Source: Coniella vitis (lineage: Eukaryota; Ascomycota; Sordariomycetes; Diaporthales; Schizoparmaceae). Taken from it: DNA of 64,000 nt. Within the stretch, counting starts at the first letter, position 1. Each line of letters opens with the position of its first letter. Both the position numbers and the translations under genes were made by a program. Positions 1 to 9,789 of this stretch are shown piece after piece. The stretch lies in contig WUJK01000004.1 in NCBI GenBank assembly GCA_011317545.1, positions 372,001 to 436,000 of the forward strand, read 5' to 3'. The notes beneath the pieces are model-generated. The model saw only the letters and a list, made by a program, of their open reading frames with translations. It did not search any database and was not told where the DNA came from.

Positions 1-6
1 ACTCTC

Positions 7-2268
7 TCATTCATTCACACATCCAATCTCATAGCCAATCAACACCTCTGTCGAGTTTCCCTCCCACCCTCGCGTCCCCGCAGCGGTAATCATAAAACGC
101 GCCGTCGGGTCAATATACAATTGACTAATGACGCCCGCTCGAGGAGGACCAGGGATGATCAAAAACGGCACGGACCCACCGCTGTGATGCTGACGCGACA
201 AGGATGTGCTGGGCGCAGCTTGGAGATCGTATAATCGCAAGATATCATGCGAGGCACAGACGAGGTGGCGCCCATTTGGCATGTGGCGGACAGCGCTCAC
301 GGCGCCGGATCCAGCGGGGAATTTGAGAGCGCGCTCGGGCTGCCAACCTGGATACCCACCGCGGGCATTGTGGATGTTGAACTCTTCCACGGTGCCGTTG
401 CGGCGACCGGCGTAAATCATGTTGCCGTCCGGGGACCAGCATGCACCCATGCACCAGGGTGGAACACCGGGGCGGGTGCTGATGCGGGCGACAGGGCGCG
501 GCATGCGGCGGTCCCAGATGCGGATTGTGCCGTCTATGGAGGCGGCGAGGAAGGTGCTGTCGGAGGTTTGAGTTGGATCGTTTTGTAGGGAGGGTGGGGG
601 GTTGAAGACGAGGGATGGCGAGGTTGGTTCTTGCTGGGCTTGGTTGTCAGAGGAGGCAGCAGCACCCGTTGCAGTGGCTGCAGATGTTGATTGTGTATCT
701 TCTGATGGAGGCAGTTCTTGAGCGGATGCAGCAGCAGCATTGGTGCCGTCTGATGTGGTTGGCCGGCCATTGATTTCTATTGCTGGTGATGATGGCTCGG
801 GTTTGGCTTCTTGCATCTCGGTATCCTGCTGCGACTCAGGTTGTGTTGGGGCCTCAGGCTCGGCAGCCGGTGGATCTTCCATGGCTGTATCATCGAGCAC
901 ATCACCAGGCGGCGCTTCAAGGGGTTCTAGCATGGCGTGTGAGAACTCGTTATCGTCGTCACCGCCGAATGCGTTGCCTCCACTGGTGCCCATCTGTCCC
1001 TCGCCAAACAAGGAGCCACCGGGGCTGCCAAAGAGGGATTCTTGATCTGACCCACCCCCGCCGTCGCCATCGGCCATTCCGTCTACCGCTGGCGCTGCGG
1101 CGGCACCATGGGCATCGACCGAGTCTTCCAGTCCGTTTCCATAGAGTCCATTAATCCTGCTGCTTCCCCTGAATGTGTCGCCCCATGCAGGCTCCTCGGC
1201 AGCCTCAGCCGATATAGGTGCGCCAGACTGCGGCCGCAGCTCAATGGCTGAGATCTGACCCCCACCGCCTTCAAATTTGGCCACGATACTGCCAGTGTTC
1301 AAGTCCCAGTCAAAGATCCTCTTGTCCCAACTGCCACTCAAGACGTTTGTTTCAGTCGGCATGAGCTGCAGGACACTGACCGCATTCGAATGACCCTCAT
1401 GGTCGCCAGCCTGTGCTGGTATGGTATGAATGACCTTGCCCTCGTCGTACCTGACGCTGTGTATGTTGATTCCACCACTTTCGAGGCCAGCCAGATTCCA
1501 CAGTGCCTCCTTCTGTACTGCCAGACTGTATACGGGGCTGAGCACCCTGTCTTCATCACTTGTTCCGCTGCGGCCTTTATCCGGAGGCGGTGGCTCGAAG
1601 TTTTCCCAGTAGCTCATGAGTATACCAGCCTTGACTACGCTATCGACAAAGGGGTGCCGCTGAGCAACCGTCAATAGCTGCTTGCCGTTGATTGTGCCAG
1701 GACCATCGTACTTGCGAACGTAGCCATCGCTGCCGCCGGTCATCCAGTACCGCAGATCCGGTGTGATGGCAATCGCATTGATGGAGGTCGCTTGCGGAGC
1801 AGCCATGGTCGGGACGATGTCGTAGAGTCGGGCAGTGAGGGCTTCCGGTCGCACGCGAGGACGTAAACGCGGAAGGGTGGGCGAGTGGAGGGCCGAGGAC
1901 GACCCAGGGGCATCGACGCGCGTGGTTGGATCGACGGCGTCATGGTCGCGTCCGTCCCCTGCTTCTCCTTGGCCCTCGCCTTCTGCCTCGCCGTCTCCCT
2001 CGCCGTCTCCTTCTCCTTCTCCTTCTGCTTCCGCATTGGGGTCTGCTTCTTGATCTTCAGCGTCATGCTCGCCTTCTCCTTCGCCTTCATTATCGCCATC
2101 TCCCTCGCCATCTTGATCAGCGTCTTCCTGATCCTCGTCGTCCTCGTTGAAGACATCGTCCTCCTCGGCGTCCATGTCGTCGGCCTCTTCCATCGTCATA
2201 GTATCATCGTGCTCTGGTTGCTCATCTGAGCTGGCATTGGAGTCGCGGTCGTTGTCAAAGTCGTCCAT
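7..2268 (-). CDS. spt8: Spt8, WD40 subunit of the SAGA complex
   Basis: This single-exon gene encodes about 753 residues. Spt8 is a SAGA co-activator subunit that contacts TATA-binding protein in the nucleus. The N-terminus is an extremely acidic Asp/Glu/Gly tract, typical of fungal Spt8. It is followed by a conserved block with LTARLYDIVPTMAAP and WMTGGSDGYVRKYDG, then WD40 blades (VLSGSWDKRIFDWD; LAASIDGTIRIWDRR; YAGRRNGTVEEFN). A long Gly/Ser/Pro/Gln-rich insert lies between blades, and the protein ends with VLIGYEIG. The frame is open 32 codons further upstream, but I place the start at 2268 because the acidic family N-terminus begins at MDDFDND and the upstream codons look like untranslated leader. 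The gene appears complete, with its stop just inside the window edge. Identification is by recalled family motifs, not by a search. Confidence 0.9.
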   Translation of the reverse strand: MDDFDNDRDSNASSDEQPEHDDTMTMEEADDMDAEEDDVFNEDDEDQEDADQDGEGDGDNEGEGEGEHDAEDQEADPNAEAEGEGEGDGEGDGEAEGEGQGEAGDGRDHDAVDPTTRVDAPGSSSALHSPTLPRLRPRVRPEALTARLYDIVPTMAAPQATSINAIAITPDLRYWMTGGSDGYVRKYDGPGTINGKQLLTVAQRHPFVDSVVKAGILMSYWENFEPPPPDKGRSGTSDEDRVLSPVYSLAVQKEALWNLAGLESGGINIHSVRYDEGKVIHTIPAQAGDHEGHSNAVSVLQLMPTETNVLSGSWDKRIFDWDLNTGSIVAKFEGGGGQISAIELRPQSGAPISAEAAEEPAWGDTFRGSSRINGLYGNGLEDSVDAHGAAAAPAVDGMADGDGGGGSDQESLFGSPGGSLFGEGQMGTSGGNAFGGDDDNEFSHAMLEPLEAPPGDVLDDTAMEDPPAAEPEAPTQPESQQDTEMQEAKPEPSSPAIEINGRPTTSDGTNAAAASAQELPPSEDTQSTSAATATGAAASSDNQAQQEPTSPSLVFNPPPSLQNDPTQTSDSTFLAASIDGTIRIWDRRMPRPVARISTRPGVPPWCMGACWSPDGNMIYAGRRNGTVEEFNIHNARGGYPGWQPERALKFPAGSGAVSAVRHMPNGRHLVCASHDILRLYDLQAAPSTSLSRQHHSGGSVPFLIIPGPPRAGVISQLYIDPTARFMITAAGTRGWEGNSTEVLIGYEIGCVNE

Positions 2269-3028
2269 GATGGCTATTCGAGTGTTTCGCAAACGATTGT
2301 GGTTCGAGCGCACTGGATCGGTGGAACTTGGCAGGCGTAGTGGAGGAAGAATATGGAGATGCAAGGGCAGCAGAGCTGCTCAAGTGCCAGCATGGAGGAT
2401 CGAAAGATTAGCTATTATATGGGTACATATGATAATGTAAACACGTGCCAAAAAAGAAGGGAAAAAAAGGATGGAAATGGGGATGGCGAGCGCAATGCCG
2501 ATTGGAGATCTAGTCCCAAGTGAGTGAGCACAAGTTGGTCGCAGGTCGCGCAGCTAATTGAACGCGTTCCCGAGGCAGGCGCGATGTCATGGCACTGATA
2601 GTACTATGTACCTCAGGTGCTTGGGTACCTGAACGATAACTGGGGTTGCCTGCTTTGCCAGGTACGTACCTGTATATAGTACACAGTACATAAGCTCCCA
2701 ACCTCAGTCATGCATACTTATTGTTTATAGCACCCAACCAAGCCGCCAGACGGAATTGCAGTTTACATAGTAAATACGATATATTAGCAACTCAATAATG
2801 CACTTGGTTCAAATAATAGTTTCACATTGATGCTCTTGATATCTGTACTGCATATCTCGCTCAAAAGCGGGATGATTGTAACGCTTCATACCTATGTGAA
2901 GAGGACAATGCACATCATCGCAAAATTGAGACCCTTTGTCCGTCGTTGGGTTCCAAAGACGAGCATGAATGCTCAAGTTGGACAGTAGCTGTGACAATTA
3001 CGCTTCACGCCTTTGTGAGCACGACTGC
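2269..3028. other. Intergenic: Spt8 5' region
   Basis: I see no gene here. The stretch upstream of spt8 has several GTACCT/AGGTAC-type repeats around 2600-2690 and AT-rich sequence near 2710-2800. It should hold the spt8 promoter and the 3' flank of the next gene. Confidence 0.6.
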
Positions 3029-3490
3029 CTAATCATGCGATAGTCCTTGCCTCTCCAGTCTCTTCAGGAAGTTCTTCAGCTTCAGGCTACCAGGGCTGAG
3101 AGGCTGATTAGTGCCCTGAGTTGCCATCATTTGGCGCTGCTCATCCGGGGTTGAGCATTCTCGAGGCTTCTTATCTCCTGCCCACCTGGCCTCTCGACCA
3201 AAGCCTTTGTAGGGGCTGCCAGGCTCTTCTGGCACGGGCGAAAGCAGTGTCCTCCACTCCATAGAAGCCTCTGTCTCTAGCTTGCCGCCCAAAGACCCTT
3301 CTTTGGTCTCAGGCAGGCTCATTTGCGGCACTCTGGCCACGTTGGCAGATATCTCGGTCAGTGGTTGGACAATGTTGCCACGGAGGTGGCTGAATATGGT
3401 TGGGTTTATCGCAGCACGCGCTTCTTCTGACGGAGAGAGCCAGGGTTGATTATTTTCCGAGTGCGTTGTCAGCTGAGTGGGTCGGTGGTC
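3029..3490 (-). other. In-phase open frame beyond the STRAP stop codon (153 codons)
   Basis: Directly after the TAG of the upstream WD40 gene, the same reading frame stays open for 153 codons to the stop at 3029. The encoded peptide has ordinary protein composition, for example ARAAINPTIFSHLRGN, then a Pro/Glu/Gly-rich middle, then a basic end LKLKNFLKRLERQG. It has no recognised domain. It could be a stop-codon readthrough extension, an exon joined by a splice that removes the stop (a CTGAC branch-like site lies shortly after the TAG, and GTGGAT just before it is a weak donor), the remnant of a longer ancestral C-terminus, or a chance open frame. The phase continuity is seen directly; the meaning is inference. 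Confidence 0.4.
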
Positions 3491-4633
3491 CTAATCCACC
3501 CTCTCAGAGACCGCTGTGCTTCGGTCACGCCAAAGCCCGTAGTCCTCGTCACAGTTCTTCCACATCCGGATGGTTCCGTCCTCGGAGCCAGTTGCGTACA
3601 GCTTGCCATCTGGCGAGAACTGGATGCACCAAATGGGGCCGTGGTGACCCTTCATGACGTCGATCTCCTCACCGTCCCAGTTGTAGACGCGAGCCCAAGT
3701 TCCGGGCTCTTCGCCAACCACAAACTTCCTGCCCTTGAGGTCGAGGGAGACGCTGGCAACGCCATGTTTGAGGTTGAACCGCTTGATTTCCTGCGGCTGA
3801 TCGGCAGTCGTGAAAAAGTAGACAGACTTGCCTGCCGCGACGCACAACACAGGTTGACCGTCACCGATATCGGTGGGAGCGGTATATTCAGGTGCAAGGA
3901 AGACCATCTCACACGACTTGATCTCGGCATCAAAAGTTTGCTCCTTAAAGCAGTCACGCTTGTCAACATTGTGCCAGCGTAGAGTCTTGCCCGCTGCCGT
4001 GACAATAGTCAACTCGTTGGTCCAGACAATGGATTTGATGGTGTCGGGGTGGACACCGCCGACTTGGAATGCAACGGAAGGCGGGACGTGCAGGGTTCCG
4101 TTCTCATCCGTGGTGACATCGTTGTGGTGTTGGTAATCTTCCGCCTTTAGGCCCCAGATGCGCAGGATCTTCTCGTGGCCACCGGTGGCCACGATATCGG
4201 AGTTGCGGCTGGGAAAGGTAACAGCGCGGGCAACGTGGTCATGCTTGAGGACAAGACGCATCTCGCCACTGTGGGCATCCCAAATCTTGACAGAAAAGTC
4301 GGCAGAAGCGGTTGCGGCAGTCGTGTTATCGGGGCTGAGTTTCGCCTGCCAGGTAGCGCCCTTGTGGCCGATGAAAGTACCAATCCAATCGCCGGTGCGA
4401 CCATTTCGAAGGATCGGGTTGCCGTCTGGAACAGAAGCGGATTAGAGCTGCGATTCAGCACGCGGCGTCCTTGGACAGAAGATGAACTTACCTTTGCAAG
4501 CAGAGATCATAAAGTATTCGCCGTTGTGCTCGAGGTTGGAAAAGCTGAGATGCGGAACTGGGCGAGAGTGGCCGTGGCAGGTCAGCGGAAGATACTGGCG
4601 AGGTTCGCCCTCGGTCTTGCTGTTGGATGCCAT
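3491..4633 (-). CDS. STRAP-like WD40 protein (serine-threonine kinase receptor-associated protein homologue)
   Basis: There are two exons, 4633-4492 and 4425-3491, with a 66-nt intron (GTAAGT donor, CAG acceptor). The product is 358 residues, close to the usual STRAP/Unrip length. The start MASNSKTEGEPRQYLPL precedes the first blade (CHGHSRPVPHLSFS). Later blades include FIGHKGATWQAKLS, TASADFSVKIWDAHSGE, DIVATGGHEKILRIWG and YATGSEDGTIRMWKNC, then the family-typical YGLW. STRAP is a seven-bladed propeller adaptor. In animals it works in SMN complex assembly and TGF-beta signalling; the role in fungi is less defined and likely scaffolding. It is transcribed divergently from doa1 across about 1.1 kb. 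The frame continues open after the stop (see the entry at 3029). Confidence 0.87.
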
Positions 4634-5735
4634 TGTGGGTAGGCTGGCGTGTTGGCAAGAAGTCAATTGTAGAGTTACAACCACTGGAGAAAGGCGGCAG
4701 GTTTGTCGAGGTCGCGGGATCGTGCGTCGCGCAAGGCTTAAGGCGCGGCAGACAACAGGGTCGTGACGGCGTCAGGGCAGTGTTGTTGCGGACTGCAGAG
4801 TCGCAGGCACGGGCTTCGCAATGGGAAACGAAAGAAAAGGGTGAAAAAGTATCAAAAGAAGGTCAAGCTGCTCGAAACAGAACAGGACAGCAGCACGCTA
4901 AGAAACAGAGAAAGCTGAAGGCACAAAACAGGCCGAGATTATGCACTGGGAGACCTGGTGAGTCGTGAGTCGTAGCAATCGTCAAAAAGCGTTGGTCTTC
5001 GGATGCTCTGCGACGCTGACCCGTGGTGCGTGTTCGTTGGGATGGCAAAGAAGAAGACGCAACGGCGGGAGGAGACGGGTGGAAAGGTTGGTGAGCAGCA
5101 GCACGCGGCAGAGGAGACGTCGCGAGCAAATGACAACACGATTGATCCCGAACAACAACAATGCGCCAATGCCAAATGCCAGAGAAAGAAGGACCCGTTT
5201 CGAGGTCGCCCCAGCGCGGCGGGGAGCTACTACCAAGATAAGATAGCACAATCCAGATGCTGCGACCCTAACCCCACCTCGGCTACAGGTTCGAGATGCC
5301 TAAACGTACCTTGATGTATCTCGGTACTTCTGCAGCTCCAATCGACGGGCTTGGGTGCATGGTACACGGTACAGGGGTACAAGGGTCCAGGCGTTGCCCC
5401 GCGATGACCTCAGCAGTGTACCTGGCCGCTGTATTGCCGACGTGCTGGGGGTTGTCTGGTGCATGGTATGTAGCTGAGCTGTCACCACTATTGAAGCCGG
5501 GAGAAGCAACTACCCTTTTCAAACCATTACACAACCACCGAGCGACAATATCCCCTATACTTTTCGGACCGGGACGTCACTAGTACTCCCCATCCTCAAG
5601 CACCGGGGCAACACCACTGTCCTATTGTTGAAGTTGTTTTCCTGCATTCTAAGAATACCCTCTCCAAATCCCGGGGCCACTATCACCGGTTTGTGACTCC
5701 CACACCAGAAGGCAAACGCAATCTGTATCTGGGCA
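4634..5735. promoter_or_regulatory. Shared divergent promoter region, STRAP / doa1
   Basis: About 1.1 kb separates two divergent starts and contains no convincing gene. It includes purine-rich stretches next to the STRAP start and short GTAC-containing repeats around 5300-5480. No specific factor site is claimed. Confidence 0.5.
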
Positions 5736-8305
5736 ATGGAGTACAAGCTCTCTGCCCAACTGACCGGGCACGAGTCCGACGTAAGGTTCCTGCTTCTTGC
5801 TTCCAACCTTCACTAGCACTCTGGCTACATGGTCCGGTCTTTGCTGACAATCAGTCTCCCTGCTGTAGGTCCGCGGCGTCGTCTTCCCCAAGCCAGACAC
5901 TGTCATCTCTGTTTCCCGCGACACCACCGTACGAGTCTGGCGCAAGGCCGCTTCGAAACCTCCTTCCTACGATGGCTTTTTGGTCACTAAAGGCCAAGAA
6001 TTCATTAATTCCGTCGCATACCTCCCTCCGACCTCCGACTACCCCGATGGCCTCATAATCGCTGGTGGCAAAGACACGATCATCGAGGTCAAGAAGCCCC
6101 AGTCGACGCCCGGTGATAATGCAGAACGCCTGCTCCTCGGACATGCCCACAATATCTGTGCCCTCGACGTGTCTCCCGGCGGCAGCTACATTGTTTCTGG
6201 CAGCTGGGACAAGCAGGCCATTGTGTGGCGTGTGGGCAAGTGGGAGCCAGAGCTGCGTCTGGTAGGACACGACGCCAGTGTTTGGGGAGTCTTGGCTCTT
6301 GATGAGAACACCGTCGTTACTGGCGCTGCAGACGAAAAGATACATGTCTACGACCTCCGATCCAGTTCCGACGGCCTTGTCCAACCCCGATCTACCATCT
6401 ACACTACAAATGTCGTTCGTGCAGTCGTCAAGATTCCACCGGGACATGCGAGCGGGGCGGATATTGCAAGTGCACACAGTGATGGCGTAATTCGGCTCTG
6501 GAAGCTCAACGGCCAGTCCGTTGGTGAGTTGCACGGTCACGAGTCCTTTGTCTACAGCCTCGCCACCCTGCCCACCGGCGAGCTGGTCAGCTCGGGAGAG
6601 GACCGGACTGTCCGAATATGGCGGGGGTTTGATTGCGTACAGACCATCACGGTGCCCGCGATTTCTGTGTGGGCCGTGGCTGTGTGCAAAGAGACGGGAG
6701 ATATTGTCGCAGCATCCAGTGATAGCGTGGCTCGCGTATTTACGCGCAATGCCGACTATGTCGCTGATGCAGAGACGTTGGCCAGTTTTGAAGACTCGGT
6801 CAAGGCTTCGTCAATACCACAGCAGCAAATGGATGGCTTCAACAAGGAGAAGCTGCCTGGCACCGACTTTCTCAAGACGAAATCAGGCACAAAGGAGGGC
6901 CAGGTGCAGATGATTCGGGAAGACAATGGCTCTGTTACAGCACATCAATGGTCCATGGGTAAGTGATGAAGTGCGTGTATCTTTTTCATTACCTTTCTAA
7001 CATTTATTTGTAGCTCAACAGCAATGGATATGTGTGGGAACCGTGGTCGATGCTGTCGGAAGCAGCGGAAAGAAGGTGGAATACAATGGCCAATCATACG
7101 ACTACGTTTTTGACGTCGACATTCAAGACGGTGTACCACCGCTCAAGCTCCCATACAACCTTTCTCAAAATCCTTATGAAGCTGCCACCAAGTTTTTGGG
7201 GGACAATGAGTTGCCGTTGACGTACCTCGACAGTGTCGCCAACTTCATTGTGGAGAATACCAAGGGCGCGACTTTGGGACAAGGCTCTGCTCCAGCGACT
7301 GGTGATTTTGGAACGGGAAGATACCAGCCAGGCGACGATACCCAGGCCCAAGAACCGCCTATCAAGAAAGTATTGCCCCAGGAGAGCTACCTCACGCTGG
7401 CAACCGCCAAGTTCGAGCCTGTTGTGAAAAAGATTGGTTCAATAAGTGCAACCATGATCTCATCGGGGCGCAAAGATTTTGCGCTGAATCCGACTGAAGA
7501 GGCCACCTTGAAGCGACTGACGGAAGGCCTTGGCAAATACATTACAAGCGTGCCAGCAACCGTTCTCAGTACCAATGGTGTAGCTAGCACGCAGAACTTG
7601 GATATCTCAGAGCACGATCTGGCTCTTGTGTTGAAGCTGGTCAACCAATGGCCCGACAACGACCGGTTACCAGGATTGGACATTCTCCGCTGTCTGGCAA
7701 CATCTCCTACAGTAACAGCCATCGCCGATTCAAGTGGCAAGTCTGCCATTGATGTTGCCCTCCAGGCCGCTTTCCACCCCAGTGTAGGTGGCAAGATTAG
7801 TGAGAACTGCGCCATGATGGCATTCCGCGTGGTAGCCAATCTCTTTGCCACTGAGCAGGGCCGTCAGGTTGCTTATCAACAGGCAGAAAAGGTGGTTGAC
7901 TATATGGAAGGTCTGACAGGGCTGAGCGATACTGCCTTTTCCGGCGGACCTGTGGGCTTTCCCGGCAACCGCAATGTGCTTATGGCTGTGACAACGGCAG
8001 CTGTCAACTACGCCGTTCTGGGCTACGTAGTGGCCAAGAAGCAGGTTTCTATGCAAGGCGAGGGTATCACGCCCGAAGTGTTTGGGCTGATGGGTAATGT
8101 TCTTTGCACAATTATCAAGGGGCAGACCGACGGCGAGGTGACATACCGCGGCCTGGTGGCGCTGGGTACAATCGCGAGTGCTGGGTATGCGGACGTGCTC
8201 AAGAGCTTTGGCGCGGATGAGGTGGTACGCGGTGCCAAAGCGGACAAGTCCGCCGAGGACAGGATCCGCAAAATTGCAGGCGAGTGTTTGACTTTGTTGC
8301 GATGA
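5736..8305 (+). CDS. doa1: Doa1/Ufd3 (PLAA family) ubiquitin-binding Cdc48 cofactor
   Basis: There are three exons: 5736-5780, 5869-6958 and 7014-8305. Both introns have consensus ends and keep phase, giving 808 residues. Doa1 binds ubiquitin and Cdc48/p97 and controls free ubiquitin levels and ubiquitin-dependent sorting in cytosol and nucleus. The N-terminus MEYKLSAQLTGHESD starts a WD40 propeller (IVSGSWDKQAIVWR, VVTGAADEKIHVYD, SSGEDRTVRIWRG). The PFU domain follows at about residues 385-470 (YDYVFDVDIQDG, PYNLSQNPYEAATKFL). The PUL armadillo-like domain runs from about residue 500 to the end, beginning near LPQESYLTLATAKFE. The first exon is only 45 nt, so the gene would be mis-started by a simple frame search. 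Domain order and length match the family. Confidence 0.92.
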
Positions 8306-8811
8306 GGGTGGTAAGGTTTGAGGCGATGGTTTGGGTTCACAGTGGGTGAGGATAAGAGGGTTTTGTGAATAGATAGTATTGTAAACTTGTTTTGCTATTC
8401 CATTTAGAAGGAAGGCATTGGGTGGACTGCTTTGACTGTAGAGCATGATCTAATAGTCTACCGATGGTCTTGTATGAACGCAGTGAGTAATAATCCATGA
8501 AAGCCAAGAAACAGTCTGGTATTGAAGCCAACAAAGTACCTGGAGCAGCATAATAATAACAGCAAAGAATCAAGCCCAGATGATATCATTCGCAAAAGAA
8601 GAGGGCCAAAGAAACGCCAAAAGTTCGCCGTGAATCCGAAAGCCAAAACGAAACAATAACCAGCTCCTCCTCATTTCCATAATTACTCAGCACCATTCAA
8701 GTCCAATCAGTTTCTCTCTTCGCTCCCTCCGAACGATGATGCACTTTCCACCAGCCAGGAGCCCAGCAAGGAGCAACACCACCAAACACGTATTTTTTTT
8801 TCTTCTTTTTC
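8306..8811. other. Convergent 3' intergenic
   Basis: This is about 0.5 kb between the convergent ends of doa1 and the BIM1-like gene. I see no gene. A poly(T) run (about 8792-8810) lies just beyond the stop of the minus-strand gene. Confidence 0.6.
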
Positions 8812-9789
8812 TCACAGCATCATCCACGTCAAGCCAAGCACAAGCGGCACGAGCCCGAGCAAGTCCCAGACCACGGCGCCGCCTCTGCTTGCGGCGTGTT
8901 TGCCAAAGTACCAGAACGTCGTGGAGGCCAGGGCGGCGGCGCGGGAGCTCGTGTTGGGATAGGCCGAGGACTCGCGCGTGACGACCGTGTAGACGTCGGC
9001 GAAGCCCATGACGTTGGAGTTGAAGCAGTTGGACGAGTTGACTTCGGGGATGCGTGAGTCGCCTGGTTCGGCAAAGGTGATGTCGACGCACTGTTTTTTT
9101 TTGGGGCGGTTAGTTTTGCGGTTTCTTTTTTTGAGTTTGATATTACTTGTTGAAGCATAAGAAAAGAAAAACCAAAAAAAGAGGACATACCGAAAACAGC
9201 GCCGCGCCATGCTTTGCAATCTCCACCACCTGGATCGTCGCATTGTCACCGGCCTGTACTGTTGTGTTGGTCGGCAGCGGCACCTGCGGCAAGCAAATGG
9301 TGCCGGCGTACGGGTTCGCAGAGGGACCGATGATCTGGAAGGGCGAGACCATGGGGTTGCTCATGTTGGGGGGGCCGCCGTCGGGTCCGTCGGTGCCGAA
9401 GCCGAGGTTGATGTAGATGAAGGCGGTGGCGTGGCCTTGGAACCAGCCCGGTTGGAGGGCAACGGCGCCGCCTGTTGTGGGCCAGTAGGTGCGGTTTGTG
9501 GTGGTTGGGTAGCCGCCGCCTGGAGGAGTTGTGATTGTTAGTATCAAGGTTCACGTCTTTTTTTTTTTTCTTTTTTTTTTTTTTGAGATGGTAGTTTCGG
9601 AAACAGAAAAGAGGACACAGCAGAGCGAGAAGAAAAGAACGTACATGGGTACATCCATTGCATGCCATAGGGAAACGTCTCGTTCGTAATGAGGTTATCG
9701 CCGCGCCAGCCTGGGTATGTGATGACGGTGTGGGCGGACGAGAGGGTTGCTGCGCCGAGGAGGGCGACTATTGGTGCCGAGGACAGCAT
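8812..9789 (-). CDS. BIM1-like / X325 family GPI-anchored copper-site protein
   Basis: There are three exons: 9789-9645, 9519-9191 and 9090-8812, giving 250 residues. The signal peptide ends ...TLSSA and is followed by His20, the expected mature N-terminus, which supplies the copper 'histidine brace' in this LPMO-like family. Conserved features follow: HTVITYPGWRGDNL, a WMYPCGG junction created by splicing, an NRT(Y)WP segment and FIYINLGFG. The C-terminus is hydrophobic (LLGLVPLVLGLTW) after a small-residue stretch, fitting a GPI signal. Characterised relatives act in copper acquisition or cell-wall biology and not in polysaccharide oxidation. Both introns carry long A/T homopolymers; the first has about 27 nt of nearly pure A on the coding strand. 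The single extracellular role is inferred from family knowledge. Confidence 0.85.

Noticed and set aside
2269..2364. Upstream in-frame start for Spt8 (32 extra codons)
   Set aside because: The extra residues do not resemble the acidic Spt8 N-terminus; the start at 2268 gives the expected MDD(F) beginning.
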